11,850 bases of DNA. Origin: JADHUC01 sp964617665 (GTDB lineage: Bacteria; Planctomycetota; Planctomycetia; Pirellulales; Pirellulaceae). The stretch spans positions 1-11,850 of the forward strand of contig CAZUAH010000432.1 of the NCBI GenBank assembly GCA_964617665.1, in the 5' to 3' direction. Shown here one piece after another: positions 1-6,242 of the stretch. A program made the position numbers and the translations under genes. The stretch's first letter is position 1, and every line of letters begins with the position of its first letter. The notes under the pieces are model-generated. The model ran no database searches, was not told the DNA's origin, and was given only the letters and a program-made list of their open reading frames with translations.

Positions 1-2
1 TG

Positions 3-842
3 ATCGAACTTGGTCTGCACACGGACAATTGGCGAACGCTGAGCGGCAGTTTCGAAGCGGCCTGCGAATCGGCGGTCAAGTACGAGCTGGAACACATCGA
101 ATTCGCTGTGATCCATGGCCAATACTTTATCACGGCGATGGGTTACGATCCGTCGATTTCACTGCAATCGAACCCGCGAGCCTTGCGTCGCTATCTGGAT
201 TCAAAAGGGCTGAAGGTCTCGCAGATGGACGGTTCCTTTCCCATGATGGGGCCCGAGGGCTCCACATTCGGCGTGCAGTACGCACAACAGACGATTCGCT
301 ACGCGGCCGAGTTGGACTGTCCCATGGTCGACACGGTGGATGGGGCGTTGGAGATCCCCGGTATGACGAAAGACGAAGTGTTTCGCATCACCTGCGACAA
401 CTATCGTCAGATTCTCCCGTGGGCCGAGGACTACAACGTGATCGTCAACATCGAACCGCACGGGCCATACACCTCGGACGGCGATTTCATGGAACGGCTG
501 TTCGAGTATTTCGAGTCGGAGTACTTGCGATTCAACATGGACACGGGCAACTCGTTCATTGCCGGGTTGGATCCCGTCGAATACACCAAACGCTTCCGCA
601 AGTATTTGACTCACGCCCACATCAAAGACGTAAGCGAAAGTCTCGCGGCCGCCCTTCGCGGAGAGGAAACGGGAATCGCCGTCAGCGAAGTGCCGGTTGG
701 CGGAGGTGTTAACGCCGACAACATCAAAAAGTGCATCAAATTCCTGAAGGAAACGGACTGGGACGGCGGCGTGTCGATCGAATGCTATGGCAGCGACGAG
801 AATACACGAGCCAGCGTCGAATTCATGCGTTCGATCATCTGA
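3..842 (+). CDS. Sugar phosphate isomerase/epimerase-like TIM-barrel protein, 5' end at or beyond window edge
   Basis: This is a xylose-isomerase-like TIM barrel (AP endonuclease 2/IolE-type fold), a family that usually isomerises or epimerises sugars and inositol derivatives in the cytoplasm using a divalent metal. The frame is open to the left edge, and the codon straddling bases 0-2 ends in TG, so it could itself be ATG or GTG. The 279 visible residues already match the usual family length of about 270-290, so very little is missing. Likely metal ligands lie at the expected strand ends: Glu at 453-455 (NIEPHG), Asp at 540-542 (NMDTGN), His at 618-620 (HAHIKD) and Glu at 780-782 (SIECYG). 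The next gene starts 13 bases after the stop on the same strand, suggesting co-transcription. The substrate cannot be read from sequence. An internal ATG at 108 is not the start, because the coding frame and fold begin before it. Confidence 0.9.
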   Translation: MELGLHTDNWRTLSGSFEAACESAVKYELEHIEFAVIHGQYFITAMGYDPSISLQSNPRALRRYLDSKGLKVSQMDGSFPMMGPEGSTFGVQYAQQTIRYAAELDCPMVDTVDGALEIPGMTKDEVFRITCDNYRQILPWAEDYNVIVNIEPHGPYTSDGDFMERLFEYFESEYLRFNMDTGNSFIAGLDPVEYTKRFRKYLTHAHIKDVSESLAAALRGEETGIAVSEVPVGGGVNADNIKKCIKFLKETDWDGGVSIECYGSDENTRASVEFMRSII

Positions 843-855
843 GAGCCTGTCGACC

Positions 856-1929
856 ATGGCCGATTCGTCTGAATGGATGCTGTACGGCGCCAGCGGGTTC
901 ACCGGTCGGTTGATTGCCGCGGAGGCAGCGAACCGAGGGATGAAGCCCGTGTTGGCTGGTCGCAGTGCCGAGCGGATCGAACGGCTCGGTCAGGATACCG
1001 GATGCCCGTGCCGAGTGTTCTCCTTGACCTCGGCAGACGAAGTGGGCAAGCATTTGGACGGCGTCTCCGCCGTGTTGCACTGCGCCGGTCCATTCTCGGA
1101 AACAGCAAAGCCTATGATCGACGCGTGCATCGCTCGCGGAGTCCACTATCTGGACATCACGGGCGAAATCGACGTGATCGAATGGGCCAGCCAACAGGAT
1201 GACCGGGCTCGCACGGCCGGTATGACGCTGATGCCGGCCGTTGGGATGGACGTCGTGCCAAGCGACTGCTTGGCCGCGATGTTGAGCGAATCGCTGCCTA
1301 ACGCGATGCGATTGGAGTTGGCTTTCAGCGGCGAGTTTTCGCTGAGCCCGGGCACAGCCAAGACTATCTGGCAACAGGTGCACAGCGGAGGGCGCGTCCG
1401 CCGGGATGGCGGCATCGTGCGAGTGCCGGCGGCTTGGAAAACCGTGGAAATCCCCTTCGCTCGCAAGACTCGTTGGGCGATGACCATTCCCTGGGGAGAC
1501 GTTGCGTCCGCATACCACACCACAGGCATTCCGAATATCGAGGTGTATACGGCCCTACCTCGCAAGCAGATAACGCAAGCACGACGATTTCGGTGGCTGG
1601 TGGCGATGGCGGGAATTGGCCCGATCCAGTGGATGGGCCGGCAATGGATCAACCGTCGCGTCAGTGGGCCAGACAAAAAGGAATTGCGCCACGGGCGCAC
1701 CGAGTTCTGGGGCCGAGCCACCGATGGCGACGGCAATACGGCCGAGGCGGTCTTGGAGACGCCAAACGGCTATACGTTGACCGTGCAAACCTCGCTGGCC
1801 GTTCTCGACGAGGTGCTAACCGGCCGCATCGTTCCTGGCTTCTTTACGCCCGCCAAGGCATTGGGAAATGACTTCATCTGCCACTTGAACGATGTGACGT
1901 TCCAGTGGATCAAACGTCCCGCGGGCTAA
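856..1929 (+). CDS. Saccharopine-dehydrogenase-like NAD(P)-binding oxidoreductase
   Basis: A 357-residue protein opens with a Rossmann fold: the nucleotide-binding loop GASGFTG is at residues 11-17 and a GRS turn follows after the second strand. After it comes the longer C-terminal part typical of the saccharopine dehydrogenase/trans-acting enoyl reductase-like group, which is probably cytosolic. I chose the ATG at 856 because the Rossmann strand begins within ten residues of it and a GAGAG stretch at 841-845 lies just upstream. An ATG at 787 in the same frame would put 23 residues inside the preceding gene that do not resemble the family. The 13-base spacing from the isomerase-like gene suggests a two-gene operon, perhaps for sugar or polyol catabolism. 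The substrate is unknown, and lysine metabolism should not be assumed from the family name. Confidence 0.9.
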   Translation: MADSSEWMLYGASGFTGRLIAAEAANRGMKPVLAGRSAERIERLGQDTGCPCRVFSLTSADEVGKHLDGVSAVLHCAGPFSETAKPMIDACIARGVHYLDITGEIDVIEWASQQDDRARTAGMTLMPAVGMDVVPSDCLAAMLSESLPNAMRLELAFSGEFSLSPGTAKTIWQQVHSGGRVRRDGGIVRVPAAWKTVEIPFARKTRWAMTIPWGDVASAYHTTGIPNIEVYTALPRKQITQARRFRWLVAMAGIGPIQWMGRQWINRRVSGPDKKELRHGRTEFWGRATDGDGNTAEAVLETPNGYTLTVQTSLAVLDEVLTGRIVPGFFTPAKALGNDFICHLNDVTFQWIKRPAG

Positions 1930-1964
1930 GCTTTGTACCAGGAAGCAGGTGATCGCAATTCCCG

Positions 1965-2035
1965 GGGAGGGCGAAGCTCCTGCTGAGCCGGTTTCCTGGC
2001 ACTGATGCACGGCTCGGCAGGAGCCTCGCCCTCCC
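1965..2035. repeat. Long imperfect inverted repeat (REP-like) between convergent genes
   Basis: The left arm (1965-1990, beginning GGGAGGGCGAAGCTCC) and right arm (2010-2035, ending CCTCGCCCTCCC) pair over 26 bases with 24 matches, around a 19-base loop. It occupies the 121-base gap between two convergent stop codons (1929 and 2051), so it may act as a bidirectional terminator. I recall this motif type as an interspersed repeat in planctomycete genomes, where it yields spurious predicted peptides rich in GSAGASPS and GRGSCRA. That recollection could not be checked here. Confidence 0.8.
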
Positions 2036-2050
2036 ATCTTAAGACAACAG

Positions 2051-2836
2051 TCAGCCTCGCCTTTCGATGATCGAAGCCACTAAGGACGGGAACAGCCGAT
2101 TTCCCCGTTGTGCGATTCGTGTAAAGAACCCTGGGAAGACCTCACGGCCGCCTCGTCGCATGGCTCGTAGCGTCTTCTTTGCCACGAACTCCGGCGTGGC
2201 GCCTCGACGCGCTCGCCACGATGTCTTGCCGGTCTCTTCGATCATCCGATCCCAGATCTCCGTCTCGACCGTGGCCGGGCTGACGACCAGCACGTCGATG
2301 CCGGTCGAACGCAGTTCCGCTCGAAGAGCGTTCGAGAAACCTCTTACCGCAAACTTGGTCGCGCTGTACTCACTGAGATTAGGCAGCGCAATGTGGCCGA
2401 GAATCGAACTAACGTTGACGATGATTGGGTCGTTGCCTTGTTTCAATAGCGGAATGGCTATGCGTGTCAGTTCAATCAAAGCGAAGAGATTCACCTCGAA
2501 GACTTGGCGCAAACGATCCTGACTCGCATCCTCGAAACGCCCCATGCCGGAGATACCGGCATTGTTCACGACGATATCCAGCCCTCCGAACCTGTCCTTT
2601 GCACAGTCGATCGCCGCTTGACGTGTTTCCGGGTCGGTGATGTCCCCAACCACGGCCTCGGCGCGAACACCCGTTGCTTCGATTTCCTTGGCCACTTCCT
2701 CCAGTCGGTCCGCACGCCGGGCCACAACGACAACGTCGGCTCCCTGCCGCCCAAGCTCCAAGGCGATCGCTCGGCCGATACCACTGGACGCGCCCGTCAC
2801 GATTGCCCGACAGCCTTTGATCGTTCGCTTGGCCAA
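2051..2836 (-). CDS. Classical short-chain dehydrogenase/reductase
   Basis: A 261-residue SDR with a complete set of classical motifs: cofactor loop TGASSGIG (14-21), structural NNAG (91-94), and catalytic Asn116, Ser144, Tyr157 and Lys161 (YSATK). The ARR after the second strand (39-41) hints at NADP(H) preference. It would reduce or oxidise a carbonyl/alcohol pair in the cytoplasm; the substrate is not readable. The start is TTG (2834-2836), with an AAAGGG stretch about 10 bases upstream, and the family's first strand begins right after it. It lies 89 bases downstream of the YcaO gene on the same strand with no obvious terminator between them, so it may be the last gene of that operon. A role in azole biosynthesis is not established, because azoline oxidation in known TOMM systems uses an FMN-dependent enzyme of another fold. 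Confidence 0.93.
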   Translation of the reverse strand: MAKRTIKGCRAIVTGASSGIGRAIALELGRQGADVVVVARRADRLEEVAKEIEATGVRAEAVVGDITDPETRQAAIDCAKDRFGGLDIVVNNAGISGMGRFEDASQDRLRQVFEVNLFALIELTRIAIPLLKQGNDPIIVNVSSILGHIALPNLSEYSATKFAVRGFSNALRAELRSTGIDVLVVSPATVETEIWDRMIEETGKTSWRARRGATPEFVAKKTLRAMRRGGREVFPGFFTRIAQRGNRLFPSLVASIIERRG

Positions 2837-2925
2837 CGGACGTGTTCCCTTTCTGTGTTTCCGGATTACGGTTCACGTACCCGATTTGGTGTGGACTTTG
2901 CCACGAAGCATTGTAGACCGATGTT

Positions 2926-4480
2926 TCAGGGAAATGGATGGGGGTAAGGCCATGGCGAGTGATTGTGCCGAATAGATCCCCGCGGCATCGCATCGCGACA
3001 GGCGGCGAGCCGTGGGTGGCCCAGGTATGGCAAACGATGATCTCCATGCAGCGGTAGCAGCGTGGGTACGACCAACTTGACAACGTGCAGATCCAGCGAC
3101 CTTGCCCACGTTGGAGTCAAATCGACGCAGACGCCGTCGTGTCCGGCATCCGCCAGCCGACGTATGACGTGTTTCAACGCGTCGGTAGCCGGGGTTGATG
3201 GCATTGTCGCGAGACTTTCGCACCCCTCTCCCCTTGAGGGGAGAGGTTGGGTGAGGGGTGAAAGCGCGGGGAAGAGGGGCCGCCCCCCCCCCCCCCCCCC
3301 CCCCGCCCGGGGGGGGGCGGAGAGAAAANNNNNNNNNNCCCCCCCCCCAAAGCGCGGGGAAGAGACCCTCACCCCGGCCCTCTCCCAGCGGGAGAGGGAG
3401 CTGTCGAAATGTACTCTCGACGACGGCCCGCTGGGGTCGTCTATCCGCTCTTTCTCTTCGGGAGTGCATCGGGTTCAGCGTGCCGTCGAGAAAGCCAAAC
3501 GCCTCGGGCGCGAGATCCGGCCGAGCGCTATACAAACGCGCGTGGTATGAGAAATCGGTGACATTCGAGAAGTTCGGTAACGGGCGCCAATCAGGATCTT
3601 GCTGGAGAAGATGCCGAACGTAAACGCGATCCTGCGAAGCTTCCATCGCCGCTTTGCGAGCCGCGGAGTCGCGGTCCGGTCGGCAGGCACTGCCGACGCT
3701 CAACACGGGTCCCGATGGCCCCTCGCCTTGACACACGACCAGTACGACGGGCACATCGACGTCGCTCGTCAGATCGTATGCCTGACACACGTCGCGCGGC
3801 GGCAGCAGATCACCGGCTTGGTCAAGGAACCAATCTTGGTCTATTCTGGGTGGCGAAATGCCAGCCAGCCACGTCAGAGCCAGTGCGTCTCGTTCGATCA
3901 CCTCGCAGGCCGCGCCTAGCAACGCCGACTCGTACGAATCGCCGCACGAAAGGCCCGTGCTGATGCCCGGTGCGACCGGCGGTTCGCCGCGTTCCGGCAA
4001 ATAAGGAAGATAGACAGCGAACGCTGGTACGGCACAAGGCGAATCGTCCGATAGCCGCTGGCCCATGAGCCAGCGTAGCGGAGTTTCTTCTGTGACCCGC
4101 TGAAACGGAAAGTTGCTCTGGCAACGTTGCTGCGGCGAGAATCGTGCAAGTGTAGCGGCCGGGATGGCCTCACAATCGAGTTCCGCTTCTGACTGTACCA
4201 GCTCTTGTCCGCAATGATATGACGAACCCAAATACCGCTCCAGTGCTTCACCCAACGCCGCCATCACAGCGGCCTCTCGCGTCGTTCCGGCACCGCCAAC
4301 AGCGGGTTTCATTCCAGTGGGTATGCCTGGATGCGCATTGGCCATGGTGGCGGCCGCGTGGTGAAGGTCGGCGTCGCCTTCGATCGTGGGGACAAACCGC
4401 ACGTCGCGCACGATGCCCGTGCGCCGCCCCACCAAAGCGTCGAACACCTGTCGATTGCGCTGCGAACCGCTTTCGCTCAT
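2926..4480 (-). CDS. YcaO-type TOMM cyclodehydratase, interrupted in the assembly by a gap and carrying a repeat insertion
   Basis: YcaO enzymes use ATP to convert Cys/Ser/Thr in a precursor to azolines. The N-terminal part has the expected nucleotide-binding features: E78xxER (GEALERYLG), E193xxERD (ACEVIERDALALTW) and E280xxQ (AAMEASQDR). The C-terminal part reads in a different frame (below about 3372) and ends SPWPYPHPFP, the proline-alternating tail typical of TOMM YcaO proteins. The two frames differ by one base. Collapsing the 88 bases between two copies of AAAGCGCGGGGAAGAG (3261-3276 and 3349-3364) joins them into 488 residues without a stop. About 35-45 residues around 358-395 (LPLPLGEGRGEG to LPSRGEG) are encoded by a repeat doublet and are not expected in the family. 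The start ATG at 4480 forms an ATGA overlap with the upstream partner gene, implying translational coupling. A start at 4534 would overlap that gene by 58 bases and is less likely. Whether the insertion leaves the enzyme active is unknown. Confidence 0.88.
3215..3400. repeat. REP-like hairpin doublet inside the YcaO gene
   Basis: Unit 1 has a perfect 10-base palindrome, CCTCTCCCCT (3225-3234) with AGGGGAGAGG (3237-3246). It is wrapped by CTTT/AAAG and CACCCCTC/GAGGGGTG (3215-3228 with 3253-3264). Unit 2 has CCCTCTCCC (3378-3386) with GGGAGAGGG (3390-3398). GGGTGAGGG (3249-3257) pairs with CCCTCACCC (3366-3374), so the two units are mirror-oriented, like a bacterial REP doublet. The pair reads through in-frame as Pro/Gly/Glu-rich peptide in the YcaO gene. 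Similar units are, from memory, abundant in many planctomycete assemblies. Confidence 0.75.
3277..3348. other. Assembly artefact: homopolymer junk and 10-N scaffold gap
   Basis: Long C and G runs (3281-3320 region) are followed by AGAGAAAA, ten N (3329-3338) and another C10 run. The same 16 bases, AAAGCGCGGGGAAGAG, stand immediately left (3261-3276) and right (3349-3364) of this block. The simplest reading is two contig ends that truly overlap by these 16 bases but carry low-quality homopolymer tails. The strong hairpins on both sides would explain why reads failed here. Confidence 0.8.
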
Positions 4481-5406
4481 CCTTCGCTTCCGCAAGTGGG
4501 GCACCAAGGGATTTGCCAACACGGCTCGGTCCACAGCTTCATTCCATCCGGATCAACGGTGACCGTACGATTCAGCGTCCGTAGCGGCCGATGACCGGCG
4601 AGCAGTGCAAGCAACTCCGCGCACGCCAATCCAACGACCACGTAGCGAAACGCAGGTAGGACGCCGTATGCCGGTAGTGGCTGGCCGCTCTCGAGCATCG
4701 TCACCTCAGCAGCCTCGAATTCTTCCAATGCCGCCGTATTCTCTCGCCATCGGTGTCGGAAGCACTGGTAGCAGGCGCCTTCGCCAGGAACATAGAAAGG
4801 ACCGACGGTCGTGTGCCCGCCGTGCGACAGGTCAACAAATAGGCAAGGCAATCGCTTGTGGCAAGCGGTCTCGTTCACGTCCAGCACGCGCCGAAAGTCC
4901 GGCTGCTCCCAAATGCAGACGACGGCATCGAAATGGGAAGCATCAGAACGCTCAGCAAGCGAGTCGGTATCCACCGTGACAACTTCGATTTCGTGTTCGC
5001 GGATTCCCTGGCCGAGCAACTGCACACAATCCCCACGCCCGGCGACGGCAACCGGACCGAATCGTTTTCGCGACGCACGCGTCCCATCTCTGACGAAGTG
5101 AGCGAGATATCGCGCAATGGTATCATTCGTTTCGATCGGCTTTTCCAGCAATACACCGGCGGAAACGAGTTGGACGATTACCTCGTCGATCAAATCTCGG
5201 TTCGCTTCGCCGGCGCTGTCGTACAGCGCGCAACGGTCGCAACCGTTGGCCAGCAGCGTCAGAATCCGCTCAACGACTTCAGGACTGTCGGTCTCGATCA
5301 CATGGATCTCTTCGTCACCGGCGCGAAGTTGGAGGCCGGACACCATGCGAATCACCGCGAAATCCGGTCTGAGGTAGAACTTCCGGTTGTCCGAGGCTTC
5401 CTGCAC
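4477..5406 (-). CDS. TOMM leader-peptide-binding E1/ThiF-like partner protein
   Basis: A 309-residue protein of the E1-like partner family that binds the precursor leader and activates the YcaO enzyme. Residues 1-90 fit an RRE-like winged-helix region (YLRPDFAVIR, then a helical stretch with DEVIVQLVSAGVLLEK). The middle is a degenerate ThiF-type Rossmann domain (VAVAGRGDCVQLLG, 119-132). The hallmark VGPFYVPGEGACYQC (201-215) follows. Two CxxC pairs, C212/C215 and C302/C305 (WCPTCG near the C-terminus), should form the structural zinc site. The start is GTG (5404-5406) with a strong GGGAGG at 5416-5421, and an in-frame TAA stands shortly upstream. Its stop overlaps the YcaO start by ATGA. 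The poly-Cys membrane protein ends 61 bases upstream. The family call is firm; the identity of the substrate is inferred from the neighbourhood. Confidence 0.9.
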   Translation of the reverse strand: MQEASDNRKFYLRPDFAVIRMVSGLQLRAGDEEIHVIETDSPEVVERILTLLANGCDRCALYDSAGEANRDLIDEVIVQLVSAGVLLEKPIETNDTIARYLAHFVRDGTRASRKRFGPVAVAGRGDCVQLLGQGIREHEIEVVTVDTDSLAERSDASHFDAVVCIWEQPDFRRVLDVNETACHKRLPCLFVDLSHGGHTTVGPFYVPGEGACYQCFRHRWRENTAALEEFEAAEVTMLESGQPLPAYGVLPAFRYVVVGLACAELLALLAGHRPLRTLNRTVTVDPDGMKLWTEPCWQIPWCPTCGSEG

Positions 5407-5415
5407 GCTGCGACG

Positions 5416-5421
5416 CCTCCC
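5416..5421 (-). promoter_or_regulatory. Shine-Dalgarno site deciding the GTG start of the E1-like gene
   Basis: GGGAGG on the minus strand lies 9 bases before the GTG at 5406. The frame has no ATG, GTG or TTG between this start and the upstream TAA, so the site fixes the start. Confidence 0.6.
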
Positions 5422-5467
5422 GGCGCTCGGATCGTGTTATGTCTCGGCAAGCGGAGACGTGACACTT

Positions 5468-6055
5468 CTAATCCGCAAGCACGAAAAACAGAAGGATTAG
5501 CAGATACCCAATACCTGCCCAAAAAGTCGCCAACAGAAACGACTTCCATGTGATCCGCCATGCCAGACGCATCCCACCGACCGCTGGCTCTTGCGTGGCC
5601 TCCTTGCCGCCATTTGCGAACCGGATCTTCGCGATAAACGCACCGATCATGGCACCGATGCCGATGGGGATGAAGAACGCCGAGGGGATGAACGCAAGCC
5701 AGAGTAGCGGGATTCCAAAAATGTCGTCAGCACCTTGGACCGTCAACGCGAGCAGGAGAGAAAGAACGACCAACACAACGGTCGCCCCCGCGGCTATGGT
5801 AGCGCCAGCCATGACGTACGTTTTCGCCCTGGGATCAACGGGCGGTGGATCCTTTTCCTTTTCGTCCCGAAACGCGGTGACGATCCCCCAAGTGCCGCCT
5901 ATTCCGGCCCCGACCCAATGTGCACAGCAACAACAGCAGCAGGTCGTGCCCATATACATCAGGACTTCGGGGCGGCCGCAAAAGTCGCTGGGCCGTCGCC
6001 GAATTACCGCTCCTGGCGTAGTTGTTAGGCTCTCGGTCTTGTCGTCTCGTCGCAC
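5468..6055 (-). CDS. Poly-cysteine multi-pass membrane protein, candidate TOMM precursor/substrate
   Basis: I do not recognise a named family. From the chosen GTG start the protein has 195 residues. A hydrophilic, Arg-rich N-terminal stretch (1-33) could serve as leader. It is followed by MGTT, six consecutive Cys (39-44), then AHW and a Gly-rich segment (VGAGIGGTWG, 48-57). Three hydrophobic segments follow, at about 79-108, 113-142 and 168-193. A contiguous Cys run next to Thr residues resembles the heterocyclised core of streptolysin-S-type precursors. The E1-like and YcaO genes follow directly on the same strand, so this is the best substrate candidate in the window. The start at 6055 is supported by GGAGG 8 bases upstream; another GTG at 6079 lies before that site. 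ATGs at 5959 and 5953 lie just before the Cys run and would leave almost no leader. Alternative: a metal-binding membrane protein unrelated to azole formation. Confidence 0.85.
   Translation of the reverse strand: MRRDDKTESLTTTPGAVIRRRPSDFCGRPEVLMYMGTTCCCCCCAHWVGAGIGGTWGIVTAFRDEKEKDPPPVDPRAKTYVMAGATIAAGATVVLVVLSLLLALTVQGADDIFGIPLLWLAFIPSAFFIPIGIGAMIGAFIAKIRFANGGKEATQEPAVGGMRLAWRITWKSFLLATFWAGIGYLLILLFFVLAD
5924..5941 (-). other. Six-codon cysteine run (putative modification core)
   Basis: The codons are TGC, TGC, TGC, TGT, TGC, TGT. Mixed codon use argues against a pure triplet-repeat expansion and suggests selection for cysteine. The run is flanked by GTT on the N side and AHW on the C side. 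If processed by the neighbouring YcaO pair it would give up to six consecutive thiazolines. Confidence 0.7.
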
Positions 6056-6242
6056 GTGAAGTGCCTCCAGGAACAACACGCGTGATTCTCTCGGTCGGAG
6101 GTAGTCGCCCCGCGCTGTTCATCGTACTTCGACAGCCGGGAGACTGGCGGACCGCCTCCCATAGAGTTAACTTTGCTATATGTAGCCGACCTGTGCAAGC
6201 CCCGAATCATCATAGCGGACCCACTGAACGAACGAGGCCGAA
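6056..6242. promoter_or_regulatory. Divergent intergenic region
   Basis: This 187-base gap separates the minus-strand TOMM block from the plus-strand glycosidase-like gene, so it must hold both promoters. On the minus strand, GGAGG at 6064-6068 supports the GTG start at 6055. On the plus strand, TGCTATATG around 6174-6182 could be a weak extended -10, and GAGG at 6234-6237 is a modest ribosome-binding site. A GC-rich hairpin, GGGA-GGCGG with CCGCC-TCCC (6138-6160), lies between them and could be an operator or just structure. No clear -35 box is visible. Confidence 0.4.

Noticed and set aside
201..902. 233-codon minus-strand frame
   Set aside because: Shadow of the TIM-barrel gene, whose metal-binding residues are intact on the plus strand.
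1816..2037. 73-codon minus-strand frame over the inverted repeat
   Set aside because: Its peptide is produced by the repeat arms and the end of the oxidoreductase gene; no independent evidence for a gene.
3281..3348. Biological G-quadruplex or poly-C tract
   Set aside because: Homopolymers abut an N gap and are bracketed by the same 16-mer, the pattern of low-quality contig ends rather than genomic sequence.
3215..3400. CRISPR-like repeats
   Set aside because: The units are two mirror-image hairpins, not regularly spaced direct repeats with unique spacers, and no cas genes are present.
2873..4534. 553-codon minus-strand frame read straight through the N gap as one protein
   Set aside because: Below the gap this frame loses the YcaO C-terminus; the other frame contains the conserved HVIRRLADAGHDG to PHPFP part. 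The start at 4534 also overlaps the upstream gene, whereas 4480 gives an ATGA junction.
5924..5941. Triplet microsatellite
   Set aside because: Codons alternate TGC and TGT in frame with a plausible protein, so functional cysteines are favoured over neutral repeat expansion.
5550..6059. 169-codon plus-strand frame with a poly-Gln run
   Set aside because: It is the complement of the poly-Cys membrane protein. The minus frame has a good ribosome-binding site, membrane segments and operon context, and the Gln run is just the complement of the Cys codons.
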